A DNA stretch of 15,870 bases, taken from assembly GCA_948788915.1 (NCBI GenBank), contig CAQFOZ010000048.1, forward strand, positions 1-15,870, read 5' to 3'. Below the pieces are notes generated by a model. It worked only from the letters and a program-made list of their open reading frames with translations, was not told where the DNA came from and ran no database searches. The position numbers and the translations under genes were made by a program. The stretch is from an uncultured Muribaculaceae bacterium (lineage in GTDB: Bacteria > Bacteroidota > Bacteroidia > Bacteroidales > Muribaculaceae). Shown piece after piece: positions 1-7,320 of the stretch. The first letter of the stretch is position 1. The number at the start of each line of letters is the position of its first letter.

Positions 1-47
1 TTTTGCCCTTGCCCGCATCCGCTATTTTTTTCGTCGAATATTCTTCG

Positions 48-55
48 TATATTTG
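48..55 (+). promoter_or_regulatory. Bacteroidetes-type -7 promoter element for nnr
   Basis: The octamer TATATTTG matches the Bacteroidetes -7 consensus TAnnTTTG exactly. It ends 19 bases before the nnr start codon, so a transcript would have a leader of only about a dozen bases. I see no clear -33 TTTG at the expected distance; the region there is a T-run. The element would drive the nnr-DUF4831-xseA genes. Confidence 0.5.
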
Positions 56-74
56 TGAGTTAATAGACTGAATA

Positions 75-1598
75 ATGAAGATTTTTACATCAAAGGACAT
101 ACATGAGATAGACGGGGCAACTTGTGAGATGCAACAAATTTCGTCGATTGAATTGATGGAGAGAGCTGCTTCAAAGGTAAGTAGCGAGTTGATATCAAAG
201 TTTTTGCCATCACAGAGATTTGTCTTTATGGCAGGTCCGGGTAATAATGGCGGAGATGCTCTTGCGGTGGCTCGGATACTTATCGAGCATGGTTATAATA
301 ATATCGAGATTTTCTTTTTTAATGTAACCGGTAAGTTGAGCCATGATTGTGAAGAGGAGAGGAAAAAGCTTATAACTTTAGACGGTGTGAACTTTACTGA
401 AGTTTCCAAAGAGTTTAATCCACCATCTCTCGGTTCTTCTGATGTTGTTGTAGACGGTCTTTTTGGTTCGGGCCTTAATCAACCGTTAACAGGCGGTTTT
501 GTAGCTGTCAGTAGACTTATAAACGAATCAGGTGCATATGTTGTTTCTATTGATGTACCCTCGGGACTTTTTGGGGAGTGGAATCATAAGTTGAACAGAC
601 GGGATATAATCCATGCCAATAAAACTTATGTCTTTCAGATACCACGACTGTCTTTTTTCTTTGAAGAAAATGCAAGTCTGATCGGAGATTGGCAACTTCT
701 TGACATAGGTCTTGATTCACAAAAAATAAAAGAATTGTCTACCGATTATATGTTGGTGGAGAGTCGCAATCTAAGACCATTGTTGAAGCCAAGGCAACCA
801 TTCACTGCAAAGCGGGATTATGGTTCAGCTCTTTTGTTTGCCGGGAGTACAGGAATGATGGGAGCTGCAGTAATGTGTGCGAGGGCAGCTCTAAAATCCG
901 GAGTAGGTCTTGTGACTGTGCATGGTGCGAAAGGAGGCCTGCAGATTCTGCAGTCATCGGTGCCAGAAGCAATGTATGAACCGGACAGGAATGAACATTT
1001 TATAACTGATATGCGTATTCATCATGAGCATCAGGTGGTGGCTATTGGTCCGGGTATAGGCTGTAATGAACATACAATAGATGCTCTTGAGAATTATCTG
1101 CGTACCTGTTCTGTACCGTTGGTCCTTGACGCAGATGCGTTGAATTGTATATCAAGACGCCCTGCAATGCTTTCACTCCTGCCGGCTAAGACAGTAATAA
1201 CTCCTCATATAGGAGAGTTTGACCGTTTGTTTGGGAACCATAATTCGTCGGAGGCAAGATTGCAGAAGGCCATAGAAATGGCAAAACAATATAATATTAT
1301 TATTGTGCTGAAGGGGCATTATTCAGTTACCATACGGCCTACAGGACGCGTATATATAAACCCAACCGGGAATCCGGGTATGGCCACAGCAGGCTCGGGC
1401 GATGTGCTTACAGGAATAATAGCCTCGTTTATTGCTCAGGGCTATAAGCCTGAACATGCTGCCATGATAGGTGTGTTTGTGCATGGATTGGCCGGAGATA
1501 TGGCTGCTGATGAAGTTGGTGAATTTGGAATGACTGCGAGTGATATTTCCAATTATTGCGGAAAAGCTATTGCAGCTATTTTTGAAAAGAAAATATAA
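75..1598 (+). CDS. nnr: Bifunctional NAD(P)H-hydrate epimerase / ADP-dependent NAD(P)H-hydrate dehydratase
   Basis: This cytoplasmic metabolite-repair enzyme is expected to epimerise damaged, hydrated NADH and NADPH and dehydrate the S form back to the active cofactor at the expense of ADP. The 507-residue protein has both usual halves. The epimerase (YjeF N-terminal) domain covers roughly residues 1-220, with GPGNNGGD at 54-61, VDGLFGSG at 126-133 and IDVPSG at 159-164. The ribokinase-like dehydratase domain covers roughly 235-500, with KRDYGSALLFAGS near 247, GPGIG at 325-329, LDADALN at 351-357, TPHIGEF at 376-382 and the nucleotide-binding GNPGMATAGSGD at 432-443. Its length is normal for the fused form. 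The ATG at 75 is the only start that keeps the complete N-terminus and lies just after a -7 element. It is the first gene of a plus-strand group, with 11 bases to the next gene. Confidence 0.96.
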   Translation: MKIFTSKDIHEIDGATCEMQQISSIELMERAASKVSSELISKFLPSQRFVFMAGPGNNGGDALAVARILIEHGYNNIEIFFFNVTGKLSHDCEEERKKLITLDGVNFTEVSKEFNPPSLGSSDVVVDGLFGSGLNQPLTGGFVAVSRLINESGAYVVSIDVPSGLFGEWNHKLNRRDIIHANKTYVFQIPRLSFFFEENASLIGDWQLLDIGLDSQKIKELSTDYMLVESRNLRPLLKPRQPFTAKRDYGSALLFAGSTGMMGAAVMCARAALKSGVGLVTVHGAKGGLQILQSSVPEAMYEPDRNEHFITDMRIHHEHQVVAIGPGIGCNEHTIDALENYLRTCSVPLVLDADALNCISRRPAMLSLLPAKTVITPHIGEFDRLFGNHNSSEARLQKAIEMAKQYNIIIVLKGHYSVTIRPTGRVYINPTGNPGMATAGSGDVLTGIIASFIAQGYKPEHAAMIGVFVHGLAGDMAADEVGEFGMTASDISNYCGKAIAAIFEKKI

Positions 1599-1609
1599 AA
1601 ATAGAATAT

Positions 1610-2698
1610 ATGAAGTCTTTGAAATATATAATTGCTACAGCTCTTGCTGTGATTGTTACGGAAACTTTGTGTGCACAGAATACGAAGTTGCTTACTGCTG
1701 ACAAGCATAATGAGTATGGTCTTGTATATACTCTTCCAAAGACAGCTCTTCAAATTGAGGTTACAGCCAGGAGAACAATAAAGAAGGCCGGACCATATTA
1801 CCAGTATGCCAAGAAATTTGTAGGTACGGATAATGTTATTAAACATGATTCTGAGTCTTGGGAAATTACTGATGTTGATGTTAGCAGGTATGGTGTGGCT
1901 GACAATGACAACCGATATCTTATGCAGTTGAAAAATGGGTCAACATCTTTTATTTGTGTTGCGGATGATGGAATGCTCGTTGCTATAAACAAGCAGGTAG
2001 ATATATCACAAGATGAGCCGGTAGACCTTACGGTAAATCCCAGGGAAGAGAATATTGATATTAATGAATATCTGCAGTATGTCAATGAGGATTTTATAGC
2101 ATCTCAAAGTAGTGCCAAGCGTGCACAGATGCTTGCAGAAAATTTAATGGAAATTCGTGAAGCAAAGGTGTCGTTGACGAGGGGAACTGCAGAGACTATG
2201 CCTCAGGATGGCAAACAGCTCGAGTTGATGTTAAATTCATTGAGCCATCAGGAAGCTTCAATGATGGCCGCTTTTATTGGAATAGAAAAATCAGAAACAG
2301 TGACGCGCACATTTACATATATGCCGGATGAGGATGGAAAGGTTGTGCTTTTCCGCATGAGTGATTTTTCAGGATTTGTCGGGGCGGATGATTATTCAGG
2401 TGATCCTGTATATCTCAATGTGAAAGTAGTGAGCCGAGGCACAATGCCTGTGGATGCGAAAGGAGAAGAGAAGAAAATTCCCAAAGATGCCGTAATCTAC
2501 AATATACCTGGTACGGCACAGATATCTATTGCAACATTGGGAAAGACATTATATTCAAAAGAATTGGATTTTGCTCAATATGGCGTGAAATTTGGTTTGG
2601 CCCCAACATTGTTCAGTGTGAAAAAGGAGAGATCTTATGCTATATTTGACGCTGTGACAGGTACATTGACAGAGATAGGAGAAGATGGAGGTCAATAG
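1610..2698 (+). CDS. Secreted DUF4831 family protein
   Basis: The function is unknown. The 362-residue product starts with a signal peptide: a short basic start (MKSLK), a hydrophobic core to about residue 20, and a probable signal peptidase I site after Cys-Ala at 21-22. The cysteine lacks a lipobox before it, so a lipoprotein is unlikely. The mature part resembles the Bacteroidales DUF4831 family, recognised by YTLPKTALQIEVTA near residue 40, a GPYYQYA stretch near 61 and SESWEITDV near 82. No catalytic motif is evident and it is probably periplasmic or surface-associated. It lies 11 bases after nnr, and its last 14 bases overlap the start of xseA in another frame, so it should be cotranscribed with both. 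I assign the family from memory of its motifs; a family search would decide it. Confidence 0.75.
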   Translation: MKSLKYIIATALAVIVTETLCAQNTKLLTADKHNEYGLVYTLPKTALQIEVTARRTIKKAGPYYQYAKKFVGTDNVIKHDSESWEITDVDVSRYGVADNDNRYLMQLKNGSTSFICVADDGMLVAINKQVDISQDEPVDLTVNPREENIDINEYLQYVNEDFIASQSSAKRAQMLAENLMEIREAKVSLTRGTAETMPQDGKQLELMLNSLSHQEASMMAAFIGIEKSETVTRTFTYMPDEDGKVVLFRMSDFSGFVGADDYSGDPVYLNVKVVSRGTMPVDAKGEEKKIPKDAVIYNIPGTAQISIATLGKTLYSKELDFAQYGVKFGLAPTLFSVKKERSYAIFDAVTGTLTEIGEDGGQ

Positions 2699-4067
2699 GT
2701 CTGTATCACTTTCACAGCTTCAGCTGGTACTTGGAAATACAATACGGTCTAACCGGGATCTCCAGAATATATGGGTGACCGCAGAATTAAGCGATCTGAG
2801 AATTGCGGGAGGTCATTGCTACATGGAGCTTATAGAAAAGGATACATCGGGCAATACGGTAGCAAAATTACGCGCAATGATATGGGCAAGTATTCTGACA
2901 CCTTTACGCCGTAAATTCTATATTGCTACAGGAAAAGATATCTCCAACGGGTTGAAGGTGATGTTGCGTGGCTCGGTGAATCATCATAATCTTTATGGAC
3001 TGAGTTTTGTAATTTCTGATATAGATCCCTCGTATACCATGGGGGATTTGGAGCGTTTACGCCGTGAGATATTGCAAAAATTGCAGAATGAAGGTATTCT
3101 TGACCGTAATAAATCTCAGACTGTTCCCTCCGCTCCTCAGCGAATAGCAGTGATATCGGCTGCTGGAGCTGCCGGTTATGGTGATTTCATAAATCAGCTT
3201 GGTGCAAATCCGGATGGCTTTAAATTTTATCCGTTTTTATTTCCTGCTATTATGCAGGGTGAAAGAACATCTGCAAGTGTCCGCCATGCACTTCAGTTGG
3301 TGGAGTCTACAATAGATTTATGGGATTGTGTGGTAATTATAAGAGGAGGCGGCGCTACTACAGATCTGAACGGATTTGATGATTATGAATTAGCCAGAAG
3401 TATAGCATTGTTTCCCCTTCCTGTAATTGTTGGTATAGGACATGAACGGGACCGCACGGTTCTTGATGAAATAGCGTGTGTGAGATGCAAGACACCCACG
3501 GCTGTTGCCGCCTATCTTGTAGATTCGTTAAGAAGATCTTATGCAGATGCTGTGGAGAGAGTTCGCCGTATTGCAAAATACTCATCTGACAGATTGAGTG
3601 GCGAAAATTATAGAATTGCAGGAATAGAGTCTTCATTCCCGGTTATTGTTGAGGCAAAATTACTTAGATCTGAGAAGGAATTGAATTGTATTGCCCATGA
3701 TCTGGAGAGGGGGGTATCAAAACTTATTTCAAGGCAAAATGAAAAACTGCAGAAGCTGTTGCATTTGCTGGAGATAAATGCGTCGAGAGTGCGAGGACAT
3801 GAAAGTGAACGCGTTTCAATGCTTAAATACAGATATGAGAAGGCTCTTGAAAGTTTTATGGATAAACCTCGTGTGAGACTACAGAATATTGAAAATATGA
3901 TACGTGTCTTGAGCCCTGTAAATACATTGCGTAGAGGATATTCCATCACGCGTGTAGATGGAAAGGCTATAAAACACCCCGGAGATGTAAAGAAAGGGAG
4001 TTTAATCGAAACAATTCTTATGGATGGTACCGTAGTGTCCTCGGTTACTCAAGTCTTAGATAAGTAA
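2685..4067 (+). CDS. xseA: Exodeoxyribonuclease VII large subunit
   Basis: This is the catalytic subunit of exonuclease VII, which degrades single-stranded DNA from both ends to oligonucleotides and works with several copies of XseB. The protein has 460 residues, close to the E. coli length. An N-terminal OB-fold for DNA binding covers about residues 7-110 (WVTAELSDLR at 30-39). The catalytic core follows, with RGGGATTDL at 220-228, FDD at 231-233, GIGHERD at 250-256 and TPTA at 270-273. A long helical, coiled-coil-like segment runs from about 280 to 400. The C-terminal SPVNTLRRGYSI (410-421) is typical. The ATG at 2685 lies inside the preceding gene, which suggests translational coupling; a later start would remove the beginning of the OB-fold. 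A GGAG-like stretch just before the ATG lies within the upstream coding sequence. Confidence 0.97.
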   Translation: MEVNRSVSLSQLQLVLGNTIRSNRDLQNIWVTAELSDLRIAGGHCYMELIEKDTSGNTVAKLRAMIWASILTPLRRKFYIATGKDISNGLKVMLRGSVNHHNLYGLSFVISDIDPSYTMGDLERLRREILQKLQNEGILDRNKSQTVPSAPQRIAVISAAGAAGYGDFINQLGANPDGFKFYPFLFPAIMQGERTSASVRHALQLVESTIDLWDCVVIIRGGGATTDLNGFDDYELARSIALFPLPVIVGIGHERDRTVLDEIACVRCKTPTAVAAYLVDSLRRSYADAVERVRRIAKYSSDRLSGENYRIAGIESSFPVIVEAKLLRSEKELNCIAHDLERGVSKLISRQNEKLQKLLHLLEINASRVRGHESERVSMLKYRYEKALESFMDKPRVRLQNIENMIRVLSPVNTLRRGYSITRVDGKAIKHPGDVKKGSLIETILMDGTVVSSVTQVLDK

Positions 4068-4143
4068 GTGTTCAAATTTAAATGACAGTAAGGAGTTTTT
4101 TATTTTAATACTTCCTTAAAAGGAAATATAATCATAATATATC

Positions 4144-4353
4144 ATGGAAGAAATGACATACAGCAAGGCCATTCAGGAACTTGAGAACATAATTGTAAAG
4201 ATGGAATCCGACAATTGCGATATAGATGACCTGTCTAAATATACAACTCGCGCTTTGAGCCTTCTAAAATACTGTAAGGAGCGTCTGTTCAAGACAAATG
4301 AAGAAGTTGAACACTGTCTTGAGCAATTGCGCGATGCTCTCCCGGAGGGGTAA
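4144..4353 (+). CDS. xseB: Exodeoxyribonuclease VII small subunit
   Basis: The 69-residue helical protein is the accessory subunit that wraps the XseA coiled coil and is needed for nuclease activity. The sequence shows the family pattern: MTYSKAIQELENIIVKME at about residues 4-21, then an acidic DIDDLSKYTTRALSLLKYCKE-type second helix and a third helix ending at EQLRDAL. The length is typical. It sits 76 bases after xseA, an unusually wide gap for this otherwise tight group, and it ends only 19 bases from the convergent stop of murF-alr with no obvious terminator between them. The ATG at 4144 follows an A/T-only stretch and has no Shine-Dalgarno sequence, as expected in Bacteroidota. Confidence 0.93.
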   Translation: MEEMTYSKAIQELENIIVKMESDNCDIDDLSKYTTRALSLLKYCKERLFKTNEEVEHCLEQLRDALPEG

Positions 4354-4372
4354 ATAAAAGACTTGTTATTGC

Positions 4373-6844
4373 CTATTCACGGTAATATATACGTTTTACA
4401 CGTGGAGAAACCGATGTGAGAACCTCGTAAGGAATAGTGTCCAGAGTGTCGGCAAGTCTTTGTAAAGGTGCATTGTTACCAAATATTTCTACAGAATCAC
4501 CTATTTTACAGTTGATTCCGGTGATATCAATCATGCAGGCATCCATGCAGATATTTCCTATTGTTGGTGCCCATTGTCCGTTTACCATTACGGAAATATT
4601 TCCCTTTCCGAAATGACGGTTCATGCCATCTGCATATCCGATGGGAAGTGTGGCTATACGCGAGTGGCGTTTAATCTTGCCGAAACGCCCGTAGCCAACC
4701 GTTTCTCCCGGCTCATATTCCCGTATAGCTATTATTACAGTGCGAAGAGTTGATACTGTAGCGAGAGGCTTTTCCATTTCAGGAGGAAGTGTGTTCGCTC
4801 CATACAGACCGATACCGAGACGGGCCATATCGTAATGATGTTCCGGAAATCTTAGTATGCCGGCGGAATTTAGTACATGGCGCAAGAACGGAGTTCTGGA
4901 TACAGACAGCATGTAGTCTGTGTATTTTCTGAAACGGGTTAACTGTAATTCTGTGAAATCATTCATGTCCGGACAATCTGCAGTCGCAAGATGGGAGAAA
5001 GCGGATCGGATACAAATTTCATCATTTTTGTTAAGAATATCCATAAGTCTTGGTAATTCATTTTCAATGAATCCCATGCGATGCATTCCGGTGTCAAGCT
5101 TAATGTGCACAGGATAATTCTTGATTCCATTCTTTTTTGCTTCAAGAATCATGTCATTAAGCATGTCAAACGAATATATTTCCGGCTCAAGTCTGTTGGC
5201 AAACATTGACTTATAATTCACTACTTTGGGGTTCATTACCATAATAGGCATGGTAATACCCTGTTTCCGTAAGTCGATACCTTCGTCAAGTACTGCTACG
5301 GCAAGATATGCGGCACCGCAATCCTGCAGTGTCTTTGCTATCTCATAGCTTCCTGCTCCATATCCTGAAGCTTTTACCATACAGACAATACCGCATGACG
5401 CGGGTATAAAGCTTCTGAAATAATTGTAATTCCTTACAACAGAATCAAGGTTTACTTCAAGGACTGTTTCATGCTTTCTGGTTTCCAGCATTTCCGCTAC
5501 CACAGACAGGTCAAATTCCTGAGACCCTTTCAGCAAGATTATTTCATCTGAAAAATCAGATGTAGAAAGTGATTTCATAAGATCTGACACATCCTTAAAA
5601 AACATAGCTGTTTCCCCGAACAATTCACGATGTTCATAGATAATTTGTCCTACACCAATAAATCTGGATATATTTGCCTGTTTAACCACAGCAGCAATTG
5701 ATTTGCATACTTCTTCATTAGTAGATGATTCGTGATGTATGTCGCTAAGAATCAGAGTAGTGGTCTGTGAAGGGGTTTTACGTCTACGCATAAAATCCAC
5801 AGCTGGCAGTAGTGAAGAAAAATCAGATGTATAAGAATCGAGTATAATGGAGCAATGATTAACTCCTTCTGTTACATTTAATCTGGTCCCTATCTTATGA
5901 AGTTTGGAGAATCTTTCCGAGATATCTTTTCTACAAATGCCTCTGTGGAGCATAAAAGCAAGGGCATTTGCCGCATTTTCATAATCTTCGTCGGAGCATA
6001 AAGGAGCTGTCAAAGAAGATTCGATATTGTTGTAAATGTAATCGAAAGTACACATGCCATTGCTCGCGGCTTTCTTTCGGATGAAAAGGGTAGTGTCAGG
6101 ATCTGTAAAGCTCCATGAAAATAAGTTCTTGGATTCTTTATAACAAGAGACAGCATCTGCTATCAAGGGATAATCTTTACAAAAAATAATATCTTTTGTT
6201 GAATCTGTTGCCGCAAGCAAAGCTTTTTCTTCCGCTTTTTGTTTCAGAGATTCAAAACCTTGAGAGTGTGGCGTGTCTATGTTTGTTATGATAACGCAGT
6301 CTGGCTGGATGCAATCGGCGAGTTTTTTCATCTCTCCTGATTGAGAAATGCCCGCTTCTATTATTGCAAGTGAAGATGCCGGATTAATCTGCCACATGGA
6401 TAAGGGCACCCCTATCTGGGAATTATAGCTTCTTGGACTGCGTGATATATTAGCAAACGGTTCCAACAACTGATAGATCCATTCTTTAAGAGTCGTCTTC
6501 CCGCGAGAACCGGTAATCGCTAATATTTCATTTGTAAACGGGTGTTTGCGTGATGCTATTTTTTGCAGGGCGGATATGGTGTTTTCAACAACAAACCAAT
6601 TGATATCTTTTTTTTCAGAGAGAGAAACAGGAATCTTGTTTACTACAAAATTCCGCACTCCTTTTTCATAAAGAGATGCGACATACCGGTGTCCGTCATT
6701 ACCCTGAGTGGGAATTGCAAAAAACAGAGTATGGACGGGATTGCCAAGAGAACGGGAATCAGTAAGTAAATCAGTTATATATGATTCTTGTACAGAAGAA
6801 GTAATAGAAAGGATATCAGCTATTTCCTTAGTTGTGATTTTCAT
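4373..6844 (-). CDS. MurF-alanine racemase fusion (UDP-MurNAc-tripeptide:D-Ala-D-Ala ligase / Alr)
   Basis: This 823-residue protein joins a Mur ligase of MurF type (about residues 1-455) to a pyridoxal-phosphate alanine racemase (about 460-823), a fusion known in Bacteroidota. The first half would add D-Ala-D-Ala to the UDP-muramyl tripeptide; the second makes D-alanine. In the ligase half I see the P-loop TGSRGKTT at 111-118, SYNSQIGVP at 139-147 and EAGISQSGE at 163-171. In the racemase half I see the PLP-lysine motif MVKASGYGAG (Lys491), KLDTGMHRMGF at 582-592, NSAG at 659-662, IGYADG with the second catalytic tyrosine near 737, and CMDACMID near 766. The later part of the ligase half departs from canonical MurF: DSYTSD near 336 stands where DxYNANP is usual, and LLKGSQ near 437 where KGSR is usual. 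The racemase is probably active; the ligase activity is less certain. Confidence 0.94.
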   Translation of the reverse strand: MKITTKEIADILSITSSVQESYITDLLTDSRSLGNPVHTLFFAIPTQGNDGHRYVASLYEKGVRNFVVNKIPVSLSEKKDINWFVVENTISALQKIASRKHPFTNEILAITGSRGKTTLKEWIYQLLEPFANISRSPRSYNSQIGVPLSMWQINPASSLAIIEAGISQSGEMKKLADCIQPDCVIITNIDTPHSQGFESLKQKAEEKALLAATDSTKDIIFCKDYPLIADAVSCYKESKNLFSWSFTDPDTTLFIRKKAASNGMCTFDYIYNNIESSLTAPLCSDEDYENAANALAFMLHRGICRKDISERFSKLHKIGTRLNVTEGVNHCSIILDSYTSDFSSLLPAVDFMRRRKTPSQTTTLILSDIHHESSTNEEVCKSIAAVVKQANISRFIGVGQIIYEHRELFGETAMFFKDVSDLMKSLSTSDFSDEIILLKGSQEFDLSVVAEMLETRKHETVLEVNLDSVVRNYNYFRSFIPASCGIVCMVKASGYGAGSYEIAKTLQDCGAAYLAVAVLDEGIDLRKQGITMPIMVMNPKVVNYKSMFANRLEPEIYSFDMLNDMILEAKKNGIKNYPVHIKLDTGMHRMGFIENELPRLMDILNKNDEICIRSAFSHLATADCPDMNDFTELQLTRFRKYTDYMLSVSRTPFLRHVLNSAGILRFPEHHYDMARLGIGLYGANTLPPEMEKPLATVSTLRTVIIAIREYEPGETVGYGRFGKIKRHSRIATLPIGYADGMNRHFGKGNISVMVNGQWAPTIGNICMDACMIDITGINCKIGDSVEIFGNNAPLQRLADTLDTIPYEVLTSVSPRVKRIYYRE

Positions 6845-6870
6845 CGGATATTTTGTTGAAAAATTGTATT

Positions 6871-6878
6871 CAAAGTTA
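6871..6878 (-). promoter_or_regulatory. -7 promoter element for murF-alr
   Basis: On the minus strand TAACTTTG matches TAnnTTTG exactly. It ends 26 bases upstream of the murF-alr ATG, which would leave a leader of about 20 bases. No convincing -33 TTTG is visible. It lies downstream of the terminator hairpin at 6914-6941, so the gene can be transcribed independently of that upstream RNA. Confidence 0.45.
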
Positions 6879-6913
6879 ATACTATTTTATAAACTGTTTC
6901 TAAGAAATTTGAT

Positions 6914-6941
6914 AAAAAAAGGCGTGTAATCGCTACACCCC
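6914..6941 (-). terminator. Intrinsic terminator ending RNA candidate 3
   Basis: On the minus strand this is a hairpin with GG/CC and GTGTA/TACAC pairing around one G-G mismatch, a GCGAT loop and a following run of seven T. It is the strongest terminator in the 476-base gap. The plus strand also has a short T-run after the hairpin (6944-6948), so it could work in both directions, although no plus-strand gene is nearby. Confidence 0.6.
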
Positions 6942-7024
6942 TGTTTTTCCATTCAACCTCAATATCCATCGCGGCCGAATGTGAATCCTAATTCTAATTT
7001 AACTATTAATCCATAACTTTACTA
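6914..7024 (-). ncRNA. RNA candidate 3: diverged promoter-leader-terminator element upstream of murF-alr
   Basis: The predicted transcript is about 110 bases. It starts after a -7-like octamer at 7031-7038 (CAAATTTG, one mismatch to TAnnTTTG), runs through an A/T-rich block at roughly 6983-7012 that aligns loosely with the conserved blocks of RNA candidates 1 and 2, and ends at the hairpin and T-run at 6914-6941. It contains no plausible coding sequence. It differs from candidates 1 and 2 in the promoter-proximal part, so membership of the same family is tentative. Confidence 0.35.
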
Positions 7025-7043
7025 ATGCAACAAATTTGTCATG

Positions 7044-7117
7044 ATGATTTAAGAAATTGTTTATGAGTTTATCCTGATTCATAGATTCTCGAAATAAAAC
7101 TCAGTTCCTTAAATCAT
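7044..7117. repeat. Two-tier inverted repeat, 74 bases
   Basis: The outer arms ATGATTTAAG (7044-7053) and CTTAAATCAT (7108-7117) are perfect 10-bp complements. Inside them TGAGTTT (7064-7070) and AAACTCA (7097-7103) form a second perfect 7-bp stem around a 26-base loop. All pairs are Watson-Crick, so the sequence does not reveal which strand would be the RNA. There is no T-run after it on the minus strand, so it is not an ordinary terminator. Confidence 0.6.
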
Positions 7118-7137
7118 ATTTCTATTAAGTCTTATCC

Positions 7138-7161
7138 AAAAACATTGAATTCACATTCAAT
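7138..7161 (-). terminator. Probable terminator downstream of surE
   Basis: The minus strand has a perfect 7-bp stem ATTGAAT/ATTCAAT with a GTGA tetraloop, followed after one G by TTTTT (7142-7138). It lies 160 bases past the surE stop. The stem is A/T-rich and therefore weak. A -7-like octamer (TAAATTTG, 7166-7173, minus) sits immediately upstream, so the hairpin could instead be the first element of a short transcript. Confidence 0.45.
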
Positions 7162-7268
7162 AATGCAAATTTATGCACTTTTATCAAATTTTCAAAATTT
7201 CAACTCATAATATTTTAGAAACGGTTTAAATTTAAGTCAGAAATTTTATTTTGACATAATATATATCC

Positions 7269-7302
7269 TGATATATCGTGATAAATACTGATAAAACATG
7301 AT
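7269..7302. repeat. Four TGAT motifs phased at exactly 10 bp
   Basis: TGAT occurs at 7269, 7279, 7289 and 7299. The first three units read TGATATATCG, TGATAAATAC and TGATAAAACA, so the repeat is approximate beyond the TGAT core. The array lies 19 bases beyond the surE stop codon. The spacing is close to one helical turn, which would place the motifs on one DNA face. Confidence 0.5.
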
Positions 7303-7320
7303 TTATAAGGATTTCATCGG

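Larger units (their letters stand above)
6845..7320. other. 476-base gene-free region between surE and murF-alr
   Basis: No credible gene is present. From right to left (the direction of the flanking genes) it holds a 10-bp phased TGAT array (7269-7302), a -7-like octamer TAAATTTG on the minus strand (7166-7173), a GTGA-loop hairpin with T-run (7138-7161), a two-tier inverted repeat (7044-7117), RNA candidate 3 (6914-7024) with its terminator, and the murF-alr promoter (6871-6878). Confidence 0.7.

Noticed and set aside
1553..1846. Minus-strand open frame of about 97 codons over the nnr/DUF4831 junction
   Set aside because: It lies opposite two well-supported genes, has a composition unlike a real protein and shows no recognisable family motif.
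7251..7280. TTGACA followed by a TATA-rich stretch resembling a sigma-70 promoter on the plus strand
   Set aside because: Bacteroidota use a different consensus, the region is almost entirely A/T, and no plus-strand gene follows.
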